Positions 1 to 12,888 are shown, numbered from the stretch's first letter. The stretch is DNA of 64,000 nt from Prunus persica (GCF_000346465.2 NC_034011.1:21278264-21342263), one strand, 5' to 3'. Notes: a model not told the origin generated them from the letters alone. Numbers and translations are program-made.

Positions 1-2339
1 AATTAGAAATAATGGAGTGCTCCAATCTTGATTCCTACTATATCCATACAAAATACCATATTTGTAGCATTAAACTATAATTATAAATAGAGCTACATGT
101 GATTGCTAATAATTGCTACCCATTTGATCCAAATTTGATCAATTTGTTCTTGTGTGTATGAGTTTGCTTTGCCTTCTTGCACTGCAAAACCAAAATTAGA
201 TTGAAATTTATACACACATGTCAACCAATACCAACGAAATCAAGGATCTTATTAAAACAGAAATCTTGAAGGCAAGTTATAATTTCAAAAGTGTATGTGC
301 GAATTTGATATGTAACAATTTATAACCATAACCTAAATAAAGTTACTGTAGAATAAATAGGGACCATAGTTTTCTAACCTTTTAGAGTCTTTTGTCATCC
401 AATAGTTGGGTTATGATATAAATAACAGCAGCTGCTAGTGATATTGTCACTCAGATTAGTGATTCATGTGAAAACGAGAGTGAATTGCCACTATACTTAA
501 AAACAATCATATACAAACAACCAAAAAGATACATCATATGCCGTGTACTCATCCCTACATATTATATTCCGAAGATCTGTATCTGTATCTTTGCAGTCCA
601 AAGCCAAATCAATTGCCAGGAAGATCTGTAGAAGTTTAAAAATAAATAAAAAGAAAGAGGATTTTGAGCAAACAACCAAAAGATGGATGCTGGCCATTTA
701 TATATTTTCCATATAAAACCAAAGGGTCGTACCTTACCACTCAAAAGAAACATGGGTCCTTGAACTAATCTTAGACTCCCTGTGTTGCAAGGAATACAGA
801 GCAAATCCATCATTCCACACTCGAGGCATACCAACCATAGGACAAAAACAAACTGGAGTAACACAAGAATATGATATAGATTTTTCTTCTCATTGGCAAG
901 TAGCAAGCCCCAGCAGATAACCTCTTACTAATCCTCCTCTCACATATTGTTTACTCTCTTGTTTCAACATTAGACGTAAACAAGAGCAACTACCTTCTAA
1001 TTACTTCAATTTATAATCTCTATATACTACATTTATAATCTCAGTTTATTTAAATGGAGCAAAGTAAATCGAGCAAAATCAGTAATTGATGTTACCTTTG
1101 AAACTCCTCATTGAAGAAACATCAAACACATGAAAGACTGAAGCAGAAACCAAAAGACATATTAAGAAACAAAAATCAAAGCCAAAAATCGCAGCAATTT
1201 GCTTCATTTCGCAAAGAAGCTAATGATATCATCCAAGAAATTGACATATAATTCCCTTGCATCAAAACTTACAAATCATTCACCAGAAATAAATTTGAAG
1301 ACATAAAAATAGGAAAAGAAAGTTAGAGAGAGTGGAAGAAATAGAGGAAAAGATATATGAAGAATCCCCAAAAATATCCATCAGATCTAAATCCAATTAA
1401 ACAACAAAGCCATATACAAATTTCATACTTTTCCTTCATTTTCCCAGCATCCAGACAAACCAAAATAACATAGGACAACAACAGATTACTACCAGAATTC
1501 ACCCAATTTATATTATCTTACTTTTTCCAATACCCAAATAAGTAAAATCTGGACAAAAAATCACCAAAAACACATAAGGAAAAAAAAACCCAAACACAAG
1601 CATCTAAAATAAAATTATACCTGAGCTTAGCTCGAGTCTGGCAGATACCTCAGTCATGGTGGTGAAGTTGAGGTTCTGAAGCTAATGTGAGATAACCCAA
1701 TGTAAAGATTGAAATTATAAACTTGGGTTTTCGTATAAGAACCCTTGAGTAAAGTCGCAGTGGAGCAGACGATAGACAAATGAAGAGAAAGAGCTATGTG
1801 ACGACGAAGTTGGGTTGTTGATTTCGACGGAGGAGTCTCTTTAGGAGGTCTTCTTAGCGGGTCGCGTGGTCCTCAAAGTCACCGTCCGATGCATGACGAT
1901 GGCCAACTCTGTGACAACGACAACAGAATTTAAGCGGCCACTCTAGGTCAAGGGCGAGAGTTGAGGGAGGGAGCGAGATGAAGAAGATTTAGAGAGACAA
2001 GTGCTTCAAAGAGTTTAGAGAGGGCGAGAGTAGAGGGAGGGAATGTTTTCGATCTTGGGGGGAAATTTGAAATTTTTGAGGTTAAGGCTGAACTCACTAA
2101 GCCCAGCGTGTTTTAAAAGACGATGTTTGTTCACTCTTAAGCAGCCTAGCGTGTTTTAAAAGACGACATTTGTAATTCACAACCGTCGTGTTTTAAAAAT
2201 TGAGACAACCAAACTTGATTTTAGTGGTGTAAAAGGTGACATATCACGACGGTTTTGTAAACTTGTCTTCTTTTAAAACACAACGACGGTTTTAAGTTAT
2301 ACCATCGTCTATTTTGTGTTTCATGAATTTGTAGTAGTG
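1..2339. mobile_element. Right-hand part of a CACTA (En/Spm-like) transposon, truncated by the window edge
   Basis: Reading the minus strand from 2339, the sequence begins CACTACTACAAATTC, the classic CACTA terminal motif. Just inside it (about 2100-2310) is a subterminal array: the core GTGTTTTAAAAGACGA occurs twice near 2109 and 2152, a diverged copy lies near 2189, and inverted copies with ACGACGGTTTT lie at 2246-2300. Such arrays are where CACTA transposases bind. No matching CACTA start is seen between 1 and 2100, so the other end lies outside the window. I see no transposase reading frame; 1620-2080 looks like degraded or captured non-coding DNA. The superfamily is well supported; the extent to the left is assumed. 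Confidence 0.7.
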
Positions 2340-4436
2340 AATATATATATAACTTTTTTCTTATATCACATAAAAACAAAAGTTACAAAAATTTGTTCTA
2401 TTTGTAGGTCAGTGTGTGTGCCAACTAAGAAGTATGAAGTCAGATTGCTTAATTTTGATCATTATGGTTATTACGAAACTTTGCTAAATTCTTTTTTTGT
2501 TTTTAAAAAAAAAAAGAAGAAAGAAAAAATTCAAATACCATTGTGCATTTTTCACGGCAGAGCAAGGGCCTCCCTTTTGGGGCTATAGCTCCAGGAAAGA
2601 GACTACGAGGCCCATAAACCTAAAGATTGGGTTTACTACTAGCAGGAGCTCCTTGTCAGCCACATTTACTTGGAGGAAGTCAGGTGGGTCTGCTTCCAAC
2701 TTTCTAAGGAGTCTTGGCCCAGTGGACCCCTTGTAGGGAGCCTTTTTTTGCTTCATTGTTTTTGTTTCTTCTGGAAAATGCTTTGGAGGTGTCGAAAATT
2801 TGCAGCTGCACCTCTCCTTGTCGAAGAAAGCCTTGGTGATGTCTGCTCTCCAACAGTTTGACAAAAAGCCTCAGCAAACTTCTTCTTTTGCTGTGCTTGG
2901 ACGAGGCAAAAAAACAAAAAAAACAAGGAAACCTAACATGTTGCAATAAAAGATCATCACTGCATATAATGTAATTCCGAAGTCTTTATAAAAACTAAAT
3001 TGTATTAATTATATCGATTAAATTTTGTGCCAAGAAAATATTGTATTGATAAAGCTTCCAAAGTAAGTTTGAAAACTAAAACTAAAAACAGAAATCTATT
3101 TGAAATTGTTTTCACTTTTGTTACTCCTCTCTCCCATTTTCCCCTCTCATCCTCTCTCTCAATCTCATCCTCATCCTCATTTCCTCTATACTCTAGTACA
3201 AAAATGAAAACTAAAAAATAAAACTAAAATGATTATCAAACGGGCCCTAAGGGTATTTGGTTGTCTTTTTTTTCTTTTTTTTGTTGAGCTGTTAACCTTT
3301 TAAATATTGCCTCTCCCTTAAAAAAATTCATGAATCTACCACAGTACCCAAGTGGTTACATTGTCAAGAATGTGCTTGCCAAACGAGCTCCCTTATTCTT
3401 ATCTACATTGCTCAATGCCTTAACAACTTGTCCTAACTTTTGCTTTCCAACATAAGTGGCAATCAAGATACTCTCTACATCATTGCATCAAAGAAGTGAC
3501 ACCTTTACAAAATCCAATGTGAGATTTCCATCACATAAATTGGAAAAAGAAGTTAAAAGAACCTTTTTAGTACAAATAAAGTTAATCCCTAAGCAATTAC
3601 ATGTAATCAGGTTAATCCCTCTTCATCCATAACTTATTTTTGTACAAATAAGTTAGGTTCAACTATACCCAACACCTTGCAAACCCTTTTAGCAATATTA
3701 TTTTATTAACACATGGATTAACAACCTTTGACCTAAAAGAGAAAATTAAAAGAGGAGACAGATTCATGCGTGGGGCCTACATATCTTTGAGTGGTATGTG
3801 GGACCACAATCATTCTAACCTCTCATGCAATGCAAGGAAGGGGATAATGTGCAGGAATATACATAGGCTATTCTCACTTATTAACATTCCCTAAAAATCT
3901 CTCTCAACTTCTGACAGTCTCTCGATGACTCATAAAAACCTCAAAGTCCCCTTCTTCCCCCGTCCTTGAATCGTGTAATGCGAGAATGTGTGAGCGCCTT
4001 AGTGGCCTACACGTTCTCTCTCAGACGTCTCTCTCTCTTTCTTTACCATTTCTCTCCCACTTATATTTCGGATCACCACAGGACCTTTTCTCACTCAGTT
4101 TGACAAATCATTCTCAAATCCACCTCATCCCTCTCTCCCTTTTGAGAAATTCAACATTCAACAACAACCCACCACAGAAAGCTAGGAGACAAAAAATTCC
4201 AGTTTTTCCCTTTTGCCTTTTTCTCTCTGCTCTTTTTTGCTTTCAAGGTCTTGTTTGTTTCTGCCTCTTATTTTCTTGTGTTATCTGAAACACGGACGAT
4301 TATTGCCTTTCTTGGGTTTGTTTCATTCCACAAATTCTTTCACTTTCTATCATTTTGTGTCAATTCTTTCACTGGGTTTCTTTTATTTTCTCTCCAAATT
4401 CATAAAGGAAGACGCTTTCATTCTGTTTTGGCTATA
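2340..4436. other. Intergenic DNA and RhoGDI promoter/leader
   Basis: No credible gene is seen. 2497-2530 is A-rich. The stretch around 3080-3250, with repeated AAAACTAAAA and the phrase ATCAAACGGGCCCTA, looks like a decayed MITE end. From about 3960 the plus strand becomes rich in CT runs (CTCTCTCTTT, CTCTCCC), typical of a plant core promoter and 5' leader, and leads into the RhoGDI transcript. Short ORFs here are compositional. Confidence 0.5.
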
Positions 4437-4475
4437 ATGGGTTTGTCCAGTTCTTGTGCAATTGGTCGTAGCTAG
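4437..4475 (+). promoter_or_regulatory. Upstream ORF in the RhoGDI leader (12 codons plus stop)
   Basis: ATG at 4437 opens a 12-residue frame (MGLSSSCAIGRS) ending in TAG at 4473-4475, 71 bases before the main start codon. If the leader is transcribed as inferred, ribosomes would meet it first, so it could reduce translation of the main frame. Function is inferred only from position. Confidence 0.4.
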
Positions 4476-4546
4476 TTGGGTTTCTTTGTGACTGTGGATG
4501 AGTTGATGTTCTTTTGGCTGCTGGAGCTATCTCAAGTTCCAAGGAC

Positions 4547-6691
4547 ATGGGGGGAGGAAAGAAGAGTGATCAAGAAACAGAGAAAGAAAATCAAGATGAT
4601 ACTGATAACGAGGCAGTAGAGGGAATTGGCAGACAGATGAGTGAGGCTTCTGTCTCTGCAGCTGAGGAGGAGGAAGATGAAGAAGGAAGCAACAAGATTC
4701 AGTTGGGTCCTCAATGCACTCTTAAAGAACAGATTGAGAAGGATAAGGTGTGTTTCTGCTCAAACTCAGGGTGTAAAAGATTGTATCTTTTTCTCTTATT
4801 TAATTTCTTTTTGGCGGTTGACTTTTTTGTTGTTGCCACTCTGGTGGTTGACTTTTGTTGCATCAGGATGATGAGAGTTTGAGGAGGTGGAAGGAACAGC
4901 TTCTTGGGGCTGTGGATTTTGAGAGTGTTGGAGGTATCAGATTTCATTTCATCATCTCAGCTTTGCAATTTTACTGGAATTGCATTTCAGAATCTTCATT
5001 TATATCAGCAACTCTCTTTGACTTAAATCTTTCACTGTTGATGATTGCCAATGATCAAAGGGGTTAAATAATTGAAAATAATTAAAGTGTGCAACTTCCC
5101 TCTAACTCCATTCCCTCGCACTTTTATTTGATGCCCTGTCCTTTTCTTGCTTAATAATGATTCCTTTGACCCTTATCTTAAGAATCTTTGCATCTTAATA
5201 TTTATCATTAGTTGAGTACAATTTTGCTTGTGTTATGCTTGTTTTCACGTGAGAATTGGCACATGTTTTATTTATTTTCAGCTTGGAGACGTTCTTTTTT
5301 TGGGCTATAAGCCTATATGTGCTTATCTCTTAGTTCTATGAATCTCTTTGATGTAGGGTCCATAAATTTGTATTATTTTCCCTTTAATGAAAACTGCTGT
5401 CGTGAACCATGATCATAACATGAATATCAGATCACATTACTATTCAAAGAATCCAACTTTCTCAAAAACCTGTCATTCGTATTGCTGTCTGTGAGAACTT
5501 AGAGATGATCTCTTCCACTTTCTCTTCTGCATAGGGCTTGCTTGCAGCATAAGACCTGTATCTATGACTTCATAGTAAAACAACCATACTTGTTCAACTT
5601 CGACAACTAGTGATTCTTCACCTATCTGTCATTTTACTACAACATTTTCAGAACTTGTTGCCTACAATCTTGTAGACTTGTGCAATTTAGAGATGAATTT
5701 GTCGATTATTTGTTTTCTTTTTATCTTTTTTTTCTTCCCTCTCATTTCGCAACCAACCTCACGGGTATAGTTGGCCATTTTAATGAGGTTATTTTGATCA
5801 GAGAATCCTACAAAAGCAGCATTCTTTACTAGTTTGATGGTAAGGGTGTATGTTTAGAAATAAGAATTTGGCTTTCTGCATTCCAACTCTCTGTTTCTAA
5901 TGTTTTACACTCCATGGAGAGTATAAATTTCTTAAAAGTATGCCTTATCCATCTCTTTCCTTTTTTGTTTTAAATCGTTTCTCTTTATTTCTTGCACATA
6001 GTAATTCTTGAGTTCCCTTCTTTTACAACAGAAACTCTTGAACCTGAAGTGAAGTTCATTCAACTGTCAATCCTCTCTCCTGATAGACCTGACATTGTTC
6101 TTGATATTCCGGAAGATGGGAAACCCAAGGGCTTATGGTTTACGCTGAAAGAAGGCAGTCCACACAACCTGAAATTCTCCTTCCAAGTTACCAATAACAT
6201 TGTATCCGGCCTCAAGTACACCAACACTGTGTGGAAAACTGGTGTCAAGGGTAAGTAAGCTATATCCATCCTAATTGTCCTTGAAAAATGAATCATGATG
6301 CACTCAAATTGTTCCGTTCACAAGGATTTTAATTTCAGTTGACAGCACAAAAGAGATGATTGGAACTTTCAGTCCTCAGCCAGAGCCTTACACACATTTG
6401 ATGCCAGAAGAGACCACGCCTTCTGGCATATTTGCCAGAGGATCATATTCTGCAAGATCAAAGGTAAGCCCAGTTGAAGTAAATACATAATCTTACCAGG
6501 ATTGCAGTGTTTAAGATTTCCGAATTTACATAATCTTTCTATAATTAACTGAATGAAGTAATATAGTTACCACTATAGAATCTCATTCTGTTCTATCTCC
6601 ATCTCTGTGTCTGCAGTTTCTGGACGATGATAACAAGTGCTACTTGGAAATCAATTACACCTTCGACATTCGAAAGGAATGGGCTAAATAA
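4547..6691 (+). CDS. GDI1: Rho GDP-dissociation inhibitor (RhoGDI)
   Basis: Five coding exons: 4547-4747, 4867-4933, 6032-6250, 6339-6463, 6617-6691, giving 228 residues. All introns are GT-AG and phases join exactly. The start is the first ATG after an in-frame TGA at 4499-4501. RhoGDIs bind prenylated Rho/ROP GTPases, hold them GDP-bound and extract them from membranes into the cytosol; plant members control polarised growth such as root hairs. The first ~67 residues are acidic and probably disordered, with a Glu/Asp run after RQMSEASVSAAEEEEDEE. The DDESLRRWKEQLLG regulatory-arm helix follows. The Ig-like sandwich then carries family signatures VSGLKYTNTVWKTGVKV, EETTPSGIFARGSYSARSKF and YTFDIRKEW at the C terminus. 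Length matches Arabidopsis RhoGDI1 (SCN1). Intron 2 is long (about 1.1 kb). Identification is very secure; the exact paralogue is not. Confidence 0.95.
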
Positions 6692-9600
6692 ACAGAGAAT
6701 TTCCCAATGAGCGCCAGCATATCTTTTTCATTCGGCTTATGTTCTTGCACCACGATTAGCTTAAGATTTTTCCAGTTAATGAGTATCCAAACATTACTTA
6801 CTTCCCTGGTTATGCCAAGTTTGTTAGTTAATTTTCATAACATTGGATTGCAAAGAAAGAGAGTCTGTTGAGGGGATTTTTTGTTTACTGCCTGTAATAA
6901 AAGGTGAGCTTAGATTTTGTTCTTGATTCACTGCATTTGTCTGAAGGAGTCCTCATTTCTTTGATATCTTTAGCTGCTAAAGCCAAAGAAATATGATAGG
7001 CTATTTGAAAATTATTAAACAGTTTAGTCAATTATGCTAATCATAATTGACAGCTTAAAGACAGCACAGTTTGCAATATTGGGTTGGTGACAAGTGCTTC
7101 AAATTCACACTCAAACATGAGTTGTTGAATTCAAGGAACCCTGATGCAAGATGCCCCACTTTCAAGTTTCAGATAGAGCTGAGCGTTGATTTTTCTAGTA
7201 TGAACACAGAAGGGTACAAAACGTGCCCCTTTCAAATTGAAGGTGCATGAGATTTCAAAGATATACCCACAATTGAAAAGAACAAATAGAATCATTAAAT
7301 CAGCTTGATTTGGCCATCCTAGCTGCTTTCTGCACCTGACAACAACCCATCATCCTCCCACCTCTTCTCCACTCATCTCTGGTTATGAATGCTTGTCCGC
7401 ATTCATGTTTTTGGACTTGGCCTTTATATGCCCACTAAAATGGACATGGGTTAACTTTTGTTAAGAACAAAGGCAAAGAGAGCTTGATGCTTAATTTAGT
7501 TGAAATATGCAAATGGATCAAGGTTACTTCATTCAATTTGGCCAATATTTAGCATGATATGTGGGCAGTCTATTAACGCAAGACGATACATATTTATAGT
7601 GAATTTGATATAGTTAGCTTATTATGGTGGCGTAATTTCATTACGGGCCTATTTAGTAGTAAGAAATTTAGGGAGAGAGACCCGATGGGTATATAATGCT
7701 TGATTAGCTACTTAACCCAACACTAATGTGGGATTAGGATCCAACAACAAAATCATTCATACAAAACTGCATGACATAGACTTATGCTAATGGATGGATC
7801 CACTTGTATCCTTTATAAAGTTTAATTTATATAACTTTGGTTAATTAATCAAACGAGGATCATGTGCCAAAACACTACTCCTAGCCAACCAATCGGTTAG
7901 ATTAATCAGAAAAATTGGCATCACACCTTCCCCACATAGAAGACAAATCCCACCTCTCTTGATTATATAATTAATCAAAACACTAAACTTGATTTGACCG
8001 CAAATACCAATGACTTTCACATGCCATTTTTTTCAAAGTCTTCAGAATTAATTTACCAAAGTTTATAGAGGTCTACGTTTAGAAAATAAAAAATATCCGT
8101 CTAGCTGTGAATAAAATAAAATAAAATATATAAAAAATAATTATTTAGTTAAGAGTTGATTAATGCTCCACCCCAATGTTGGAAAAATTATTATAAGAAT
8201 AGAGTAACGTTTAGTTTCTCTTGTTCAATGATGCTGTCCTTAATTTACAGCATAATTAGTAATAATTTTGAATAATTATTCATAATAATTATAATTATGG
8301 ATAATTAAAATAAATAACAATTATTTTTTGAATGGTTCTAGTTGGCATGTGATCCCCAAAATAAATGGGCATATAAAATTCTTAGTGTGGTGGGGTGTCT
8401 GTCTGTGTCGGCGTGAGTAAAACACGAAGAAACGGTGTCGTATGTCTCGATCGACGGGTCGCTAGCATTAACGGCGGGCGTAGTTTCTCGTGAGCGAGTA
8501 CGCATGTTTGCCGAATCATTGGGTACAGTTGGCACGGGGACAACCAGACAGCCAATGCCCGTTGGCCCAAATGTCATGGTGGGCCCCACTATGCCATTCT
8601 CAATTGTTCAATTCTCCCCACGATATTTTGATTTCCAATTTTCCATATATTTTATTTCACTTTTCTTTCCTTTTGTGTAATGAAAAAAACTTATCTTCAT
8701 TTTTTTTTGTCATCAAATAATTACTGGTGGAGCTAATGGATCCTAATAAAGTGATAAATGACATTAACTTGCAGATCAATAATTTCAAATTTAAACTTTT
8801 ATGATACATTGATAGTGTGTGTGAGAAAACTCATTTTCCCTTTATAATATAAACTATCATTTATATATAAATAATAATAATAATAATAACTACGGTTGGA
8901 AGTTTCTGAGAATTATTTTCTCACCCATCAAACATAGCCCATTAGTTTCTAAAAAAAACAAAAACAAAAAACACCTAGCCCAACTTCCCATGAAAAGGTG
9001 AAGAAGTTACAATCTCTTTTTCACTTTGACCAAGTATCCTATCAACAAACCAAAAGTTTGAATCAAGTTCATTCAATGCACAAAAAGAGGCATATCATAA
9101 CCATTAATCTAAGAAGATGGCCAAAAGGAATGAAAAAGGCATAACCGATCTTCTCAAGAGAAGAGAGGGCAAATGGATGCATTACCAAATACTTGGATGT
9201 CAATGGAAGTATAGGCAGTCCTTCTAGATGTTTTACTGTTTACTTTCCTTGGAGTTAGTTGATACAGTAAAAGTTGGTTGATACAGTAAAGTTAGCCACA
9301 AGAAGTGAACTTCAACTCCCAGCAAGCAAAAGAGGAAAAAAAAAGCAAAAAAATTACAGAATAATTTTTTTGAGAGACAATTACAGAATATATAGCAACA
9401 GTTTCAAACTAGCATGAGAAGATAATTTGATGAGAAAATGAGGGACAAAATCTTAATGATGAGGTAGAGTGAAAGTTAGAGTCTCCAACCCAAAGCATTA
9501 AAAAACTGAATAGATGGAAGTGATTTCGAAAGCCCACCACCCTGCATAATGATGCATACACTCTTTTCTTTTGTAACTGAAAAGTCATTCCAATAAAAGG

Positions 9601-9740
9601 ATTTGTTTATTTCAAGAAGCATCCTCAGTTTGCAAACAGCCTTCTAGTACACCCACTTCCTTCTTTATATCTCTTCAACACCAGGCACCAGCTGGTTCCA
9701 TCCCCACTGCCATTCTTTTGTTTTTATCTTACCAACAAGA
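6692..9740. other. Intergenic region between RhoGDI and FLA7
   Basis: The first 200-300 bases are probably the RhoGDI 3' UTR. Most of the rest is AT-rich with no coding signal. 8380-8600 stands out as a CpG-rich patch. 8740-8870 carries a diverged SINE-like copy. 8872-8888 is a short ATA run. Confidence 0.5.
8740..8870 (+). repeat. Diverged SINE-like copy
   Basis: The words ACATTAACTTGCAGATCAATAA, TTTCAAATTTAAACTTTTATGATAC and GTGTGTGTGAGAAAA follow the same order as in the copies at 26815-26945 and 30780-30885. The B-box-like TTCGAA core is degraded here to TTTAAA. This looks like an old copy of the same short dispersed family. Confidence 0.4.
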
Positions 9741-9744
9741 ACCC

Positions 9745-10748
9745 ACCTTTACTTTATAAAATCTCACCACATTTCAGTCTCTATTGCATTCTCAATCTCA
9801 ACCTCAACCACCAATTCTCTCTCTGAGTTCCTCTTTTGGTGAGAGGTCAGTGTTTTTAGTTTTAGTAGTCTCTCTCTGCTCAGCCTGCACCTTATTTTCA
9901 TAAGGATTTTGTGTACAACTTTTGACTGCTTCTTTGAGCTTGTGAAAGTTTATTGCTTTACTTCATATTCCATGATATTAAGTGTAATTATATGCTATGT
10001 GAGACATTAGTGAGCTGATCTAGATCTGATTTGTTGATGTACATTGTTTGACTGTGGACTCTCTCTCTTGTTCATCTAGAGATTTGTTGACTTGGGCTTA
10101 CTCAGAAACCTCTAGTGAGGGTGAGAAGCTCAAGGTACACAAACATGTTATAGTGGAAAGGATGAATTGCTCACAGAAACTGCAAATTTGATATAGTTTT
10201 TTGCCGTTTGTAATTTTATCTTCTGAGTTCAGAAACAGGGAATTGGGTCAAATTCTAAGTTATATATCAATGTGCATTTCTTACTTTTCGTGTTTCCTGT
10301 ATTGCAGTGCCTTGTACTTTCGCCCCTGTTCTTTTAGTGCAGTCCGTTAGATCTTTTATTAAACAGCCTCTACCACTATAATGGGTATTTTTCCTTTTTT
10401 TAAATTTGTTGATCAAGATCTGGGTTTTCTTGGAGAGGCTTATTGTGTTTTTGAGATTTTCTTGATCTTACAAAGATTTTGCTAACTGGGTTTTGTGGGA
10501 ACATAGTTCTGGTGCACTGGGAAAGGTGAAAAGTTGGGATCTTGGAATTAATTGGAAAAACTTATACTCAGTACTCACTGACTGTGTGATTAACTGGAAA
10601 TTTCTTTTGGTATTAGTGTTTAATTGGCATTTTACCTTTGTGCATGTCTTGTCAAACTGAGATTTAGTTCATACTCGGAAATTTTTTGCTTGCAGGAATT
10701 TGGAGAGTCTGTCACCATACAAAAAGTACTATTAAGTTTTTGGACAAA
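9745..10748 (+). promoter_or_regulatory. Probable core promoter and split 5' leader of the FLA7-type gene
   Basis: A TATA-like TTTATAAAATC lies at 9752-9762, followed by a CT-rich stretch (about 9775-9835) typical of plant transcription starts. A donor-like GGTCAGT near 9845 and a good acceptor TTGCTTGCAG ending at 10696 suggest a leader intron of about 850 bases, then a short leader exon to the ATG at 10749. The leader exon boundaries are inferred and need RNA evidence. Confidence 0.4.
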
Positions 10749-11513
10749 ATGGAACTTCCTGTGGTTTTCATGCTACTGCTTCTGTGTTCTTCAGCAGCTT
10801 ATGCTCAAACTTCTAAATCTCCCATCTTAAGCCCTACTCCAGCCCCAGCACCTGCACCGGAACACGTGAACCTCACAGATTTACTCACTGTGGCTGGCCC
10901 ATTCCACACCTTCCTTAACTACCTTGAGTCTACCAAAGTGCTTGAGACCTTTCAAGACCAAGCCAACAAGACTGAGGAAGGCATAACTATCTTTGTACCA
11001 ACAGATAGTGCCTTCTCATCTCTTAAGAAGCCTTCTCTTTCCAATCTCACAGCTGACCAGCTCAAGTCACTCATCCTATTCCATGCCTTGCCGCATTACT
11101 ATTCTTTATCTGACTTCAAAAACCTCAGCCAATCAAGCCCCATACCTACATTTGCTGGTGGACAGTACACTTTGAACTTCACTGATGTTTCAGGCACCGT
11201 GCACCTTAGCTCAGGATGGACAGACACAAAAGTGAGCAGCAGTGTGCTTTCCACTGATCCGGTTGCAATTTACCAAGTTAACAAGGTTCTTCTTCCTGAG
11301 GCAATCTTTGGCACTGACATACCTCCAACCCCAGCTCCTGCACCGGCTCCCGAAACTGCACCAGCTGCAGATGCTCCAACAGCTGATGGAACTAATGGCT
11401 CATCATCTCCAGGATCTTCACCAGGAAAATCCTCTTCTTACAGGATTATCAGCTGGGGTATTTGGGGTCACTTTGTTTTGGCAGTCTCAGCTGGGTTGGT
11501 CTTGTTCTTGTGA
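10749..11513 (+). CDS. FLA7: Fasciclin-like arabinogalactan protein, FLA7 type
   Basis: Single coding exon, 254 residues. Residues 1 to ~22 are a signal peptide (ELPVVFMLLLLCSSAAYAQ). A short Pro-Ala stretch (SPTPAPAPAPE) suited to hydroxyproline arabinosylation comes next. One fasciclin (FAS1) domain follows at roughly 36-190, with the H1 motif GITIFVPTDSAFSSL, the YH region LFHALPHYYSL and the H2 motif VAIYQVNKVLLPEAIFGTD. A second AGP-like region (PTPAPAPAPETAP) and Ser/Gly-rich linker lead to a C-terminal hydrophobic tail (WGHFVLAVSAGLVLFL), read as a GPI-anchor signal. Several N-glycosylation sites (NLT, NKT, NFT, NLS) are present. Such proteins sit on the outer face of the plasma membrane and in the wall. 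The order of parts and many words match Arabidopsis FLA7. The ATG at 10749 is preferred because it starts the signal peptide. Confidence 0.93.
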   Translation: MELPVVFMLLLLCSSAAYAQTSKSPILSPTPAPAPAPEHVNLTDLLTVAGPFHTFLNYLESTKVLETFQDQANKTEEGITIFVPTDSAFSSLKKPSLSNLTADQLKSLILFHALPHYYSLSDFKNLSQSSPIPTFAGGQYTLNFTDVSGTVHLSSGWTDTKVSSSVLSTDPVAIYQVNKVLLPEAIFGTDIPPTPAPAPAPETAPAADAPTADGTNGSSSPGSSPGKSSSYRIISWGIWGHFVLAVSAGLVLFL

Positions 11514-12525
11514 GACAGACTTCACCATTGAAATCCTTTTAAGTTATGTTAAAAGGGCTTATATTCACTTATTTTGTTCAATTGCTTTGATTTTGAAACC
11601 ATTTTTTGTGGACATATGTGGTTACTGAATCTTTATGTGTATGAGAATTTGAGTTCTGTTGTCTAAATGAGTAAATGGCAATTTGTTTGATCTATTTTTA
11701 ATACAGCAAAATGTTTGTACTGTAATGTTAACTTAATTCTTGTGTTGCCTTCCCTTATACAAATATATGTGAAAATAAACTCTACTCATGCTAAGAAATT
11801 GCCTCCAAGTCTTTTGCTTTCCAGTTGGATCCCATATGGTGAGGAGCTCCTGGAAATTTAAAACCTTGCTGAAACTGCATATTTGAAGATTGTGAATTCT
11901 AATAAGCAACTCACTTCTAACTGCTTTAACAATTGCATATTTTGTAATATTTTTTTTCTTTTTTGATAGGGAACTTGCACATAGTTCCTACCTTTTCTAT
12001 TTATAGGTCCAACTTTCATATCTCCTCTTGTTTAGAAATGTTAAATAATTATCGTAAACAATTGTTAAGCTCAAGTCAGACTGAAAATCAACAAGCTCAT
12101 ATTTTTTTTCATGACAATTGGTTGGGCCAATAGTGTTCAGTCATCCTCTCAATCATATTGCCTTAGCTAGATATCTATTGGAATATGTCAAGATCATATA
12201 AAACTAGTTGTTTTCGACTATATCAAAACCGTATCATCATTGAGATCGAGCCTGAAGGTGAGTTAAGATGGAGATCCGAGATCTCAATCTCACATGTGAC
12301 CTCCATTAAGTTTATAATTATCACATCTTTCTTACAGGTGATGGTATAAATTATCATGTATACCAAAAACTAGGTCTAAACTATTCTGAGGTACTCTACT
12401 TCACAAGAGGGGGGATCATGCTCAGGGGTAAGGATTTGGATACACTATATATGCAAACAAAATAGAGAAGAAAAAAGATAGTTTCCTTAACGTGGTTATT
12501 TTTTATTTATAAAAAGTAGAAACAC

Positions 12526-12564
<39 letters not shown>

Positions 12565-12880
12565 GAAGGAAAAAGTGGGCTACCTTTTTCTCCATCTCCT
12601 GTTTAAGATTGACATTTTCCTTTTTGTAGTTTCCCCATTTTGGAGTTGATGCCAAACAGACGTTCCCACGGGAATTGAATGGAGGAGGGTGTGTCTGTGT
12701 TCAATATTATTAGACATTCACATTCATGGACATATATTATGGACAAGCCATAGGCCACCTTGGACTCTCCTCCTCTGCTTTTGCATTTGCCTGATTGCCT
12801 TCCCTGGCTCTTCGCGCGTCCTATCGCCTGCACGTTTTTCTCTCCTTCTCTCACTCTTTTCTTCTTTCTTTCATCAAACA
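11514..12880. other. Intergenic region between FLA7 and fimbrin
   Basis: Begins with the FLA7 3' UTR (GT/T-rich, several ATAAA-like words to about 11790). No gene is seen. 12532-12561 is a (TA)n tract. From about 12600 the sequence becomes the promoter side of the fimbrin gene. Confidence 0.5.
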
Positions 12881-12887
12881 CAAACAT

Positions 12888-12888
<1 letters not shown>

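Noticed and set aside
8338..8720. Several overlapping frames of 60-83 codons in the CpG-rich patch
   Set aside because: Open on both strands at once because of base composition; no family words and no splice signals.
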